Shown: positions 47,024 through 58,364 of the stretch, one piece after another
Numbering within the stretch: position 1 is the first letter of the stretch
How the letters are laid out: every line of letters begins with the position of its first letter
Assembly (NCBI GenBank): GCA_022266195.1
Contig: WHVY01000001.1
Coordinates: forward strand, 21,824,001 to 21,888,000
Length of the DNA stretch: 64,000 bases
Reading direction: 5' to 3'
Origin: Tetranychus cinnabarinus
Taxonomy: Eukaryota > Arthropoda > Arachnida > Trombidiformes > Tetranychidae
Made by a program: the position numbers and the translations under genes
Notes under the pieces: model-generated
Told to the model about the DNA's origin: nothing
What the model saw: only the letters and a program-made list of their open reading frames with translations
The model's database searches: none

Positions 47024-48231
47024 TCGGTTAAAATCTTCAACCCAGTCAATTTCACACTATGTAACTGACCATTCCGAATCAAAATATTACTCATTTCTTC
47101 ATATTGAAAGTCTTTTAACCATCTTTGTTGCAAAAGAATTAATTTAATTTAATATAAATTTACCATTAAAATGCTAAGTTAATCACGGGGAAGTTAATTA
47201 TGAAATCAGTCTTAAGCTTACCTGAAATTATGGTGTTCACAAGTACTTCATCAGTTGACGATACCAATTATGCTAAACTTGTAAAGATTCAGTAAATTAG
47301 TAAAATTAATTGATTTTTACAAAAATCTATCTAATCATTTTATTTTAATGATAATCAGTAAACAATATAATATTACCCACAGAGAGTAATTAAGTCATGC
47401 ACTGTGTAAACATAAATCTTCATAGAAAGGATATTTTAAGATTTTTTGCATTCTATAAAAAATCTCATAGAAAAAGTTCAAAAAGGACAATTTTAACAGA
47501 ATAATTAAATAACGGTAATGATTAAAATTTTCAAATTTTTATCTGTGATTATACGAAATTTAAGCTTTCGATTGATGTCAATTTTTCTTAATTCTGAATT
47601 GTGGATCATTTTTAATCAACGATACAATTTAATAGTTAAGATTTAAAAAAAATGGTGATTTAATTGAATCAATATTTAAGTACGTTAATCAATGTTTTTA
47701 ATCATGAAATTGAGTGCCAATTAAAGACTAAATATTGATTAATATTGGTTAAATATTTTGGAAAAATCAAAACAATTGAACAATTTTTCTATGTTAATTA
47801 ATTGCTTGAAATAAAGACACCTCAAGAGTCTAACAAGTAAGAACTTTTATGGATGCCTGATAAATGATCAAAATTTTATACAGAAAATTGATTGTCTTCA
47901 ATTTTATAAATTTTTGCATTTAATTGAACTTTCTTCAGCAACTGTGTGAAATATATGAACTTACCCTAGGTAAAGATGTCCAAGGCGAGCTTACTAACAA
48001 GCTCACTCTGTTATTTGCTTTCTTTCCTAATAAATTCAAGACATTTCCACTTGCTCATGTTATAAAGATTTTTTCCTGAGGGAACAAGGTTCTTCTCTCC
48101 CTGTTTTGGAGTCTTTTTTTCCCTGTCTAATCCTTTTGTCTAAACTGTGTTCTTTGTTTCTTTCTGTGTGCAACATTACCGTAAATTGATTTGAATTTTT
48201 CGTTGTTTGTTTCACCCTGTCTCTATTCAAC
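47024..48231. other. Intergenic pburs to Ro60-like gene
   Basis: Contains SETDB first-exon copy 2 (47222-47415, minus). The rest is very AT-rich with no gene seen. Confidence 0.5.
47222..47415 (-). repeat. SETDB first exon and upstream region, copy 2
   Basis: Minus reads a donor TTTCAG|GTAAGC and, 5' of it, TCAACTGATGAAGTACTTGT, matching the copy-1 first exon. Here the ATG (47251) is followed after three codons by TGA. The upstream motif ACCCACAGAGAGTAATT is at 47375-47391. A stretch of about 120 bp present in copy 1 is missing. It may serve as an alternative non-coding first exon or be a relic. Confidence 0.5.
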
Positions 48232-50200
48232 ATGGGAACTGAGTCTACCTCAGATGCCGAAGGAATGATTTCGAAAACTGTTGAATCAACTGGAGAAAGT
48301 AAACCTTGTTTTGGACTTGTTGAAATAACCAGTAAACAAAAAGTCATTAAAAAGATCGATGTTCCATTCCAACTCAACCAATTCAAAAAATTCATTCTTT
48401 TTGGTACCGAGACTTATTATAAATCAGCCCCACGTCGTTCCATCAACAGATGGTTTATCACAGAAACCAATTTTCGACTTTATGTCGAAGAAAGTAAAAT
48501 AAAGTCAATAAAAAATTTATCCGATGTGCTTGGTGTTCTTGACAATGATGCGGTAAGTATTATTAATACTGTATTGGCCACCACAGAAGCTTATTTGACT
48601 CTTTCCTCTTTTTTTATTAGAAGCAGAAGCAAAGAGAAGAGATCATTTCACGGATGTCCGATATTTTAATTGAAAATAAATCCCATTCTCCAGTTGGTGT
48701 TATTCCGTATCTTCTTTCACGAATGTACACCCTTCCAAATTTAAGACCTGTTATTTTAAAAACATTTCTTACAGTTATTAAGAATACAACTGATTTGTTA
48801 ATTTTCGCATATTATCTGAGAAAAGGTTCAGGTAACCAAACTGTTATTCGTAAACAGCTCTGTGAATGGTATAGAGTTCACTCCAGCAATCGTGAACACA
48901 TCAAAGATCTACTCTTAGTGAAACGTAGATTGGGCTGGAAGCATCGTGATGTACTTGTTCACTGGAAAATTCCTGTTGGCGCAAACGATGGTATTCTACG
49001 AATTTTAATGGGTTTCCCATATGATAGATCCAAAATACCTGAAGATAAAGTATCACTGATTGAAAAATTAATCGAGCTGCGAAATGTTGATGACAGAACG
49101 CACTGGCTTGGATTGATTACGTCCCAGGATTATATTGATGATGTTGGACTTGATCTTTGTTATAATTTAAAAACTTTGATAGTCAATACCGAAGTGCTGA
49201 AAATTATCATGAAGCGAATTCCACTCAACGATATAATCGAGTATATACCAAAAATGATCCAAAAGCTCCCTTATTCACAAGAACTGTTGTCAGCTATTGT
49301 TAACCAATTATCTGATTGGAAGTAAGTAAATTGATTATCGTAATTTAATTTCTTTAATCTCAAACAAAATGCTTTTGTTTATTTTCTCAATTCAGAACAA
49401 AATATAATGTTGGAAAATCTGACGTCAATATGCTATCAGTTTTTGCTGTATTGAAATGGTTGGTATTCCAAAATTATCTTTATCATGGACCAGGGAAACA
49501 CTTGCGTGAAGATAGTATCGATAAAAAATATTATCCATTGCCAACTTTCGACCTGGAAAAGGTCATTCTTTCTGTTTTGGAAGATGAGCGATTCAAAAGA
49601 TCTGAGGAGGTTCTATTCGTTCTTAATGCTTCTCAAAATGATCTCGATGAATCTGGAATAACTCTCCCTAGAAAACCTTCACACCAAGAATTGAGAAGAC
49701 CCAGTTTGTTTCCTAATATAATCAAAGCTACGGACTTCATACAATTTTTGCTTTTTATTTATCCCAACCATCGTGTTGAATTCAACGAAAAGTTTTACAA
49801 ACTATCAGGTAAAAGAAGAAAATCTAAATTCAATCTTTGAGTTAACTTATTCCTCAAATAAAATATTTTCACTTTCTGTTCAGGTCAATCTTTCAAAATG
49901 TTGGAAGACGATTTCACTCAGATGAGGCAAAACATAAGTAAAGGCCAGTCTCCAGAGGGGAAAAAGTCTTTTAAAAACGCCATTTACGTTACTTTTGATG
50001 GTTCAGTGGATTTAAGCGAAAATGGATCATTGAGTGTACACCGAGCAGAAAAAATTGTGGTTTTATCAATTCGAGATAAAGACGTAATTCAAACTAAAGA
50101 AAAACTCAAATTACGGAATTTGCTTGTTATCAAAGGTTTTGACTGTAATTTTTTCCCTTTTATTGATAATTACTTCCATGATGATTGTTGGTCACTTTAA
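48232..50200 (+). CDS. Diverged Ro60/TROVE-domain protein
   Basis: Ro60 binds Y RNAs and misfolded small RNAs through a HEAT-repeat ring (TROVE) and has a von Willebrand A domain. Exons 48232-48552, 48621-49321, 49396-49808, 49884-50200, phases consistent, 583 residues (human Ro60 is 538). TROVE-like features: VPFQLNQFKKFILFGTETYY at the start, VIRKQLCEWY (family WGRALRKAIADWY), and KRRLGWKHRDVLVHWKIP (family KYKQRNGWSHKDLLRLSH), then LEKLIELRNVDD-like helices. The A domain would start near EEVLFVLNAS: the family's metal-site DxSxS is NASQN here (about 418-422), so Mg binding is probably lost. Identity rests on these blocks and overall order. Similarity is low, so a lineage-specific paralogue is likely. 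Confidence 0.75.
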
Positions 50201-50676
50201 TTTAAAATTATCTTATTTAAACTGAATAAAATTCTCTTAATTTGCAATAAATTGTAATTTTCCTTATTTTTTCAAAACTATTCTCTGAAAGGCTAATAAA
50301 TATTGCTAACGATCTTTTAATCTAAATTTTTAATCTTACAATTGTTAGTTTCGAATGGAATGCAAGTATTGTTATTCAATACAATGGCTTATTCATTGCC
50401 TTCCTATAAATCTTATAAAAATAAAATACCATACAATGAATGATAAACAGTGAGATTTATGCTATTGAAAATTTTTGCATAAATTCATTAGGCTTTATTA
50501 ATCCTTTAAGAAAAAGTGAAAGTTGTATTGAGCAAACATTTATCCAATAATAATCAATAAGGTTGAAAAACAAGGGTAGAAATTCACGATTCATTATTGC
50601 ATAAATATTTTAAGATGTCTTTAAACTGATTGATAGATATGTTGTATTTAGATCACCATCACCCGATCCAATCATA
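50201..50676. other. Convergent 3' ends of Ro60-like and beta-catenin genes
   Basis: Contains an AATAAA near 50225 for the Ro60-like gene. No other gene. Confidence 0.6.
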
Positions 50677-52692
50677 TCATAGATCTGTGTCGTACCAAGC
50701 CGAATATTGATCTTGATTGGCAACTTGAGTTGGACTTTCATGATAGTAGGGAGATGAGTAAGGATTATTGACATCCATGTCAGATGTGGTTTGGACATAA
50801 ATAGATTGAGGATATGGATTCAATGGAGCAGCCAACGAACCATAATGAGATTCTGCATGCGGCATATCAGTTTCGCCAGCTGATGTTGCCCAATTACTAG
50901 GTTCATCGCGGAATAAAGTTGCACTCAATTCCAAAGAGAGTCTTTTCTTATAATCTTGTGGTTTATCCTCAGACATACGATACAAAACAGCAGCAGCGAA
51001 AGTGGCAATTATCTCATTTCTTGAATGGAGAAGTTCAGTAAGAGCCGCAGTAGCACCTTCAGCTTCAATAATATCGACAGCTCTTTTTTCAAGGGCCAAT
51101 TCACTAAGCACACCAACAGATGCTTGTTGAAGATTCTCTTCGTCACAATACAAGAATTGAACAAAAGTAGGTATCAGATTCATTTCGATGATGATTGCTC
51201 TATTGTGAACATCTCGAGCTAAGATTTTAAATGCTTCCATAGATACTTCAATGATATCAGACATCTTAACGCCTTCCATATAAGCTGTAGAAGAATTCAT
51301 GTTAGCCCTTTCTTGTTGTGCTTTAGCTAAAAGTTGGTTCAACTTTTGTAAAACTTGTGATTCGCGCAAAGGAGCCTGGTTTGCTGGACAGAGAGACAAA
51401 TTTGCAATCAAACCAATGATTGCTTTAATTAAAGGCCAACCAATAGGAAGACTGAGAAGGTTAACAATATAAGTAATACCATCATGGAGACGGACGTCGT
51501 TTTGAGCTATTTCTGCTTCATCATGTTGGTGAGTTAAATGTTTCAAACAACAAATAACAGGTTCAAGGATCTCTTCCTGATCTCTTGTTTGCTTCATTGT
51601 TAAAACTAATCTTTCAATACCTCCAAGCTGACAGATCAATAGCTTATTGTGTCTATTGTTACATGTTAAATTAGAAAGAATTCCCAAACAACACATAACC
51701 ACATTCAAATCTTCATCATTCAAGAATTTAACAAGTGATTGAAGAAGATGGTCGAGATTCGGAATCGTAGTAGCAGCGTCAGATAAGTTTCTGAGAGTCC
51801 AAAGGCAACTCAATCGTAAACGAGAACTTGGATGATCCAAGTGCATAGAAAGTGCATATATTCCACCAGTTGAGATGATTGCATGTTTATTACTTGGACA
51901 AACAGATAAAACTTTCAACAGTCGTGATGCGGTCCATAATAACTTTTCATATTTGTGCACCAACATGATATTTATTATCTCTTGTACTCCATCTGAAGCT
52001 AAAATTATCAATTTAGCTTCTTGATTTCCAAAGGCCAATAATGTCAAACACTCGGTTAAAAGTGCCAGGAATTTAGGATTAGGATGGGTCAATAAAGAAA
52101 CCATTTTTTGGATTCCTCCAGCCAATCTGACAGCAGTCTTAGAGCCTTCTTGATGAAGCAGCAAGTTGTAAATAGTAGTTAGAGCATAAAACACAACTCG
52201 ATTTATTGGGGATGAAAGTAGTTTAATTAATGTTGATATTCCATCAGATTTGAAAATAGCGAGTAATCCTTGCTGGTGTTGTGACAAATTATGCAAAATA
52301 CTAGCAGCACATGTTGTTGTTTCAGCTTCAGAATTTGACATAGCTCTCAATAAGGCAGATACCATTTGTGGCGAGTTAATAAGTGCATGTCGAGATGCTA
52401 CTTTTTGACTCAAGTGATGAACCATAAGAGTTGCTTTACTCACAACAACCTCATCTTCATCATTCAGAAGTTTAAGCAGCTCTGGAACAGCACTAGTTGC
52501 TAAATCTGCGTCATTTTGGTAATTTATAAGAGCTTCAATAGCTAATTTGATCATCTGGGCTGGTTCCGAAAGTCTTAAGACACAAGTTTGTGATTTTGAA
52601 TCAATACAAGTCTGGTATAAAATATCACTTGCTTCGTCATCAAAAAGGGCAGCTCTGATCCTCTCGGATCGATTCAATTCAACCGTGGTCAT
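50677..52692 (-). CDS. Armadillo/beta-catenin paralogue lacking the N-terminal degron
   Basis: Adherens-junction linker and Wnt co-activator family. One uninterrupted exon of 671 residues (human beta-catenin 781). The residual alpha-catenin-binding helix is LNRSERIRAALF. Armadillo repeats run from about residue 42 to 570: SRHALINSPQMVSALLRAM, HHLSQ, LLAIFKSDGISTLIKLLSSP, LLLHQEGSKTAVRLAGG, KLIILASDG, LSCLWTLRNLSDAATT, ILSNLTCNN and HNRAIIIEMNLIPTFVQFLY. The tail ends SAWYDTDL, keeping the C-terminal PDZ-binding motif. The whole N-terminal tail with the CK1/GSK3 phosphodegron is absent. The ATG lies 3 nt after a splice acceptor (TTTTTCTAG); the upstream exon, ending at a TCG|GTAAGT donor at 52787, has an in-frame TGA and no ATG, so it is 5' UTR. 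Product should escape degron-driven turnover. Confidence 0.93.
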   Translation of the reverse strand: MTTVELNRSERIRAALFDDEASDILYQTCIDSKSQTCVLRLSEPAQMIKLAIEALINYQNDADLATSAVPELLKLLNDEDEVVVSKATLMVHHLSQKVASRHALINSPQMVSALLRAMSNSEAETTTCAASILHNLSQHQQGLLAIFKSDGISTLIKLLSSPINRVVFYALTTIYNLLLHQEGSKTAVRLAGGIQKMVSLLTHPNPKFLALLTECLTLLAFGNQEAKLIILASDGVQEIINIMLVHKYEKLLWTASRLLKVLSVCPSNKHAIISTGGIYALSMHLDHPSSRLRLSCLWTLRNLSDAATTIPNLDHLLQSLVKFLNDEDLNVVMCCLGILSNLTCNNRHNKLLICQLGGIERLVLTMKQTRDQEEILEPVICCLKHLTHQHDEAEIAQNDVRLHDGITYIVNLLSLPIGWPLIKAIIGLIANLSLCPANQAPLRESQVLQKLNQLLAKAQQERANMNSSTAYMEGVKMSDIIEVSMEAFKILARDVHNRAIIIEMNLIPTFVQFLYCDEENLQQASVGVLSELALEKRAVDIIEAEGATAALTELLHSRNEIIATFAAAVLYRMSEDKPQDYKKRLSLELSATLFRDEPSNWATSAGETDMPHAESHYGSLAAPLNPYPQSIYVQTTSDMDVNNPYSSPYYHESPTQVANQDQYSAWYDTDL

Positions 52693-53820
52693 TGCCTAGA
52701 AAAACAACAACAAATTGTTTATTTATTTTTTTTCATTTACTTTTTTCAAGACAATAATTGCCCTGATTATCCGTCTCATTACTTACCGATAAGTATTGAA
52801 AATCCTTCAGATGTTGAATTAGTCACTGATAGCCAATAAAAAAACAACTCAATCCACAAAAAAATAAGTTATTTCAACTTTGAAAGTTAATAAAAAGAAA
52901 AGATGGACCCTAGTATCGATTAATCTTTCAACAAGAAGATCGGATCGAGCTCTCAATTAATCGATTTATATCGATTTTACATCGAACAGTCACAGCGTTA
53001 ATCTGTTTGAGCTTTTTTCCCGGTAATTTTTAAACATTTTATTAGAACGAGATCCAATAAATTGCCTGAAATATTTCCTTACATTTAGCTCATAATCTGT
53101 TCATTGTTACATTGTTCAGTTCCTAATTTATGTTAAAATTTTCTGTTTGATTTAATCTTTGAAATCCTGCATTCCTGGTTTTACAAATCTGGTTCAACGT
53201 TTGATCCATCATTTGGCATTGGAATCCTCTCGTTTAAAAGTTTATTTTTGTTAATCAGTGAGTTATTATTTAAGCAAACAATTATGAAATCGATTAGTAA
53301 TAAATTTAAATTAGACCTCTACCTGCGATTAATGTACACCTTAACTAACATTGCATTATAGGTCTTTAATGCTCATCAAAAGTATTAATAGATGCTGCTA
53401 ACCTTCATTAGATGCTTATCTGATGAATTTTTATTTTCCACTTTTAGAGCAATCTGAATTTAATCTTTTCTAATTTCAACGAATTCAGCTCAAGGAATAA
53501 TGATTAAAGTGAATCAAGTAAAGATTTAAATAAATAGGAACAAAAGTTTTTTTCAAGTGAAAATAAAACAAATTTGTTGAGAAACGATATATCGATTCAC
53601 TTTTATCGAACTGTGTCAGAAAAATGATTATTTTCTGGTTGTCAGGGAGACAGAAGTTGTAAACAATCGAAAACAGCTGTTCTGTCATTTTCCCGGTTTT
53701 TTTCTTTTAAACTTATCCTTAAATTAAATAACAATAAATTAAATGTCCTTCATATTAAATCAGTTTTTTCGCTTTAATTGCAAGGATTGACCTCTTCGTT
53801 TGAGTAATTTAAATGTCTCC
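52693..53820. promoter_or_regulatory. Divergent promoter region of beta-catenin paralogue and SMYD gene
   Basis: Head-to-head spacer of 1.1 kb. Contains the beta-catenin 5' UTR intron (52697-52786) and clusters of ATCGAT (about 52960-52985 and 53585-53600) resembling the DRE of housekeeping promoters. No TATA box is obvious. Confidence 0.4.
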
Positions 53821-55097
53821 ATGGTCATGGGTTTATTCAAAGTTGGTGATATTGTCGATGAATCTGAACCTTTTGCTCATGTACTGAATGACGACCTTAA
53901 AGGAGAACGATGTGATTATTGTTTTAAATTATGGTAATAGTTCAATTTTTTTAAAAATACATTATTTAGATGTTTATCATTCGATCTGAATCTAATAATT
54001 AATGATTCTTTCGCCTAGTTTTGTCACTTTACATGAAAGAAATTTCTTACTATATCTAGCTCTATAACTTGATTTTTTTCCTCATCTGTTTTTTTTCCAG
54101 TGAATCTCTTAGCCGCTGTTCCAACTGTAAATGGATGTACTATTGTGACAAAAGATGCCAATTATCCGACTGGAAGACTGCTCATAAATATGAATGCAAA
54201 GAGTACAAATTAGATATTGATCGGGATTCAAAGCTATTTATTCGAGCACCATTCACGCGACTTCTTTTGCGCTTGTTATTTATAATATCCAAGAATCCTG
54301 CCAGAGCAACTCAAATGTTCAAAACTTACAATGAAAAGGAAAGGTGTTTCAATGATTTAATGGACCATGTAGAGGATATTAAATTGAATGAAAAATCGAC
54401 ACGTTGGTATTTAGCTCAAGAAACCTTCAACAGATTTTGTTGTATTGGTAGTTTGAATGTTGATGCGAATCAATTTTTCTCAACATTCGGTAAAATTGTT
54501 ATTAATTCATTTTCAATCTTGAACATATCTCTCAACGAAATAGGAACAGGTCTCTACATGTCAGCATCAATTTTTGACCATGATTGTCAGCCTAATTGTT
54601 CACCCATTTTTGATGGGGTTAAACTATCAATCCGTTGCGTGCGAAATTTTGACAGCTTGAAGGAGCCCGCAACCATAACCTATATCGACTTGAAATTACC
54701 AAGAGACGAACGACTGCTCAAATTAAAAGACCAATATTATTTTGATTGTACCTGTACTCGTTGCTCAATAGATGAAGAGGATACCATTGGACGCCGTTTA
54801 ATTGAACTGAATGAAAAATTTGATGATTATATTGAATCAGGTAATTGGGTAAAAGCATTTACAATGGGTTTGAAAACATTACCTTTGTATGAAAAAATAT
54901 ACAAAACCTATTACGCCGATTTCACTGTTCAATTGATGCGTTTAGCCAAAATTCGAGCCAACATTGTTAATGGACCCCAAGATAGTGACGAACTTGTTTT
55001 TTTAATTAATCGATTACAACAAGCTATTCAAATTACCCATGGTAAAGATCATCCTATGTACAAGGAAGAATTTGCTCAATTAACTGGACTTGCCTGA
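53821..55097 (+). CDS. SMYD-type SET/MYND protein
   Basis: SMYD proteins are protein-lysine methyltransferases. Exons 53821-53933 and 54101-55097 (TTATG|GTAATA, TTTCCAG), phase 2, 369 residues. The MYND zinc finger spans the junction: CDYC, CSNCKWMYYCDKRC, then H and C in AHKYEC. The SET half is IGTGLYMSASIFDHDCQPNC (the usual NHSC is DHDC) and ITYIDLKLPRDERLLKL. Post-SET cysteines are FDCTCTRC. A C-terminal helical part completes it. An in-frame TGA at 53788 precedes the start, so the N-terminal strand carrying the GxG SAM motif is missing. Activity may be altered or lost. Closest to SMYD3 in layout; orthology uncertain. Confidence 0.82.
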
Positions 55098-56769
55098 CAA
55101 CTTTTTCCTCTCCTCTCTCTCTCTCTTTATGTGTTTTTCCCTTTCTATATGTTAACCCAAAATCATCTGGTATTTTCTTTGCACATTTCTGGTTTTCTGT
55201 TGCAGGTTCACCAGCTTTAGCCAGATCTATTGAATGTCATAATTTTCCTATTATTTAATTATTTACACTAATTTTTTTCCGTTAGTTAATTATTTTCTCT
55301 CTAGGATTTGCTCAATTTATCTATTTACTTATTGTGGTGATAATTAATTGTAAATGAATGTTTAAAGTGCCTGTAATCAGTGTTTGTATAAACTCTTTGT
55401 TTCACTTTTGGTTTTGGCGGTAGTTTTTTCCTCTCTCTCTCGCTCTCTCTAATCTTGCTTTTCAAATTGCATTTTTCTCATATTTCTCTGTTGGATTAAA
55501 TTGTCTCTTTAATTTTTAAATTCACTCTTATACATCACCTCCAATAGTGATTCATTGTGAGACTGTAAATTTTGAATCATCATGATTAAATCTAGTTTAT
55601 CAAATTTAAAAATGAAAACTGAGACAAACAAGCAACTCAACAGTCACTTTACAACCGAAATTCTCCATCTTTTTTATTTTTCTTCTCCAAATCCTCTTCC
55701 TTTCTCTTTCCCTTGAACTCCATGTTGGTTCCTTGTTATTTTGGTAAAATGGGCTTCACGGATATGGACCACTGATTAGTCAAATGTATACTTTAATGAT
55801 AGTGGTTAATTTAAATTGGTGATAAAAAAATCTGTTTGCATTTTTATTAGATTGTTTATCATAGGATCAACCGTTTTCCGATTTAGGCTTGAGCTATGTT
55901 AATCCGGAATATATCTATGATATGGTGGAATAAATTTTTTTAATTCTTTAACCAATCATTAGGGTCAATAGTTAATCGATTGATTACTAAGTTGAACAAA
56001 TTTGCTGATGGTTAAGTTTTTAAAGAAAATCCGTTCAAAGTAAATAATTGGGTTAAGTATCATGTTGATAATTTTTGAGAGGATTATATCTATTACATGA
56101 ATACCATGGCGTTGAATTGTGTTTACAGTTAAAAGTAAGGAAATAATCAACGAATTGCTATTGCTGACTTTTCATCTGATAATACATCACAAAGAAAAGG
56201 AATAAATCTTGAGAATCAGATTGATATGAGGTTTTAGTCATGATGATTGATCAAGACTAATTTTAAGGTTCATTTACAGATGATTATGTAAGACAGAAGT
56301 TTAAATTAATAATGTTGACCTTTTTGACCAATTGGTGGTAATTTGATGAGAAGAGTAACTGAATTGAATAGATCATCGAGTGAAAAGACATACGTGTAAC
56401 AACAGAGTCACAAAGAGGGTGTAATTTTAAAAGCGATGAGAACTAATTTATTTAGCTTAATTATTATGTAGTTTAAAATCAAAATGTAATTAATATTGAT
56501 TACATAATGTTATAGTTAATAATTGGGAAGCGACAATTGGTGTTGCTCTTGTAGTTGAGGTGGAAAAGAGTGTGACAGAAAAAGAAGAGGAGACACAAGA
56601 ACGGAGAGGAAAGAGTATGGTAAAGAGAATGAGAAGAGGAGGAAAGAAGAGGACAGAGAAGAATGAAGATAGAAGGCTAGAATGGCTTTTCAGGGGAGAT
56701 TGAATTTAGAGTGATGATATTGAGAGAGAGAGAGGTGATCATTTAACCTCACTTTCTCTCTAAGATTAG
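55098..56769. other. Convergent spacer between SMYD and E2F genes
   Basis: Holds short CT/GA runs at about 55108-55127, 55427-55452 and 56723-56735, and a purine-rich block at 56565-56690. No gene seen. Confidence 0.5.
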
Positions 56770-58364
56770 TTATACCGGTAACATTTCATCAAAAAGATCT
56801 GCAATACCCTCGCTCTCTTCCAAGGCAAAGTTATAATCTTCCTCTGAAAGAGGTGGCTCTAAATGAAGGAATGGCAATTCAGAAACAACTGACATCGATC
56901 TTGATGCGATTGGAGAGGACAGTGTATTTCCGGTTGTACTGCTTGTCATAAAGGTATCATGAGAGGAAGATGCCATTGATTTGCTGATACCATAAGTATG
57001 ATCTTGAATGGCGATTAGATAATTTTGGCCTGAGGTAGATCCAAAATCATCAGTCTCTGAGGCAAGATTTGATTTAAGGCTAGAGCCGATACCTGTATCC
57101 ACTGAAATGTCTGATGCACAAAAGATGAGTGAAGAGAATGTGAAAGGATAAAACACAGTGAGAATGGAATAAAACACAATAAGCTTTAAGGAACTGATGG
57201 ACTAGAGAAAGCACAATAAATTTACCTGTTTTAATTTCTGTTTTAACGACTGCCTCTGTGTGGGTAAGTTCACCTTTAGCTTCATTGATTGTACCGTCAT
57301 CATCAGGGCATAAATAAACTTCGATTTCTCCTCGATCACTTTTGAGCCATATTTGTAAGCTCTAAAATATTGAAAGAGATAAAAAAACATATTGAATATA
57401 AGAGGTAATAATGCGAGGGAGAAAAAAAATCTTACCTCCGCAGGATCGGGAACTTCTAATTTGGTTTCTGAAGGTGCTTTAATGGCTATCACAGTTTGAT
57501 CAGAGAATTCTTTAATATACCTCATATCTCGGTATGTCACATATAAATATTTTTTATTTTCTTCATCTTCGGAGGCCTTCTGAAGCTCAGCAGTTAATTT
57601 TTTAATAGCCTCATCAAGAGATTTTTCTTTTTCCTCTAACATGGCATTCTCCTTTTCTAGATCCATTTTACTGGTAATCTTAGTACCAGATGCATTATTA
57701 TGGCTGTTGCAATGGCTAATCTGATTATTGTTGATGGCACTATTGTGCCCACCGGTCAACGGTGAAACTGGGCAACCATTTGATGGGCCCAGACAAGAAT
57801 CAAGTGATCCTCCGTTCCATTTGATATTGTTCTTACTCGTCTTATTAAGCAGGCCAACACCTTCAAGCACATTGGTGATATCATAGATTCGTCTCTTTTG
57901 TACATTCAAAACCGATGATGCTGTGTTTAAATTAAGAACCTAGAAGCATAGAATCCAATTACCCAAAAACAAAACAGTCAATTTTTAGGAACAAGTAAAA
58001 AATAACAAAGAGTACAAGGAGAATGGGTTAATTAAAAGGCTAACGCATGGGTCTTTAAAAATGGATAATGAAAAGGTGGCATTGAGAAACCTGCGATGGG
58101 TTTTACTCTAGAATAGACTAAGGATTGTTCAATATAAATACCCAGTATTAGCCTTATTAACCTCTAAAATATCAGGTCAAAAAGGAAATTCAACTTCCTT
58201 CTACTTACCCCATCTTGAGAATCTTTAAGCAATGCTATGAACCTCCGGGTTAATTGGCCAAGTGAGGTTTCAAACCGATGCTTGGATTTGGTTGGTGTAA
58301 CAGAACTGGGTGAAGGTGGAATGAAGGCTTTATCATAAACTGTTTTCTTTTCAATAGTATCCAT
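56770..58364 (-). CDS. E2F: E2F transcription factor (E2F4/5-like)
   Basis: Cell-cycle transcription factor; pairs with DP and binds TTTSSCGC sites, and is restrained by pRb-family proteins. Exons 58364-58209, 57939-57436, 57361-57226 and 57110-56770, phases consistent, 378 residues. The winged-helix DNA-binding domain is RFETSLGQLTRRFIALLKDS, then LNVQKRRIYDITNVLEGVGL. A heptad-rich dimerisation stretch follows (MDLEKENAMLEEKEKSLDEA), then the marked box (VIAIKAPSETKLEVPDPAE, LQIWLKSDRGEIEVYL). The C-terminal pRb-binding site is DYNFALEESEGIADLFDEML. There is no long N-terminal cyclin A region, so it fits E2F4/5 or Drosophila E2f2 better than E2F1. I start at MDTIEKK; a splice acceptor (GGTTTTAG, exon start 58384) just upstream implies a 5' UTR exon. 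Confidence 0.94.

Noticed and set aside
48060..48395. Minus-strand open frame overlapping the start of the Ro60-like gene.
   Set aside because: Antisense to a well-supported first exon and without known motifs.
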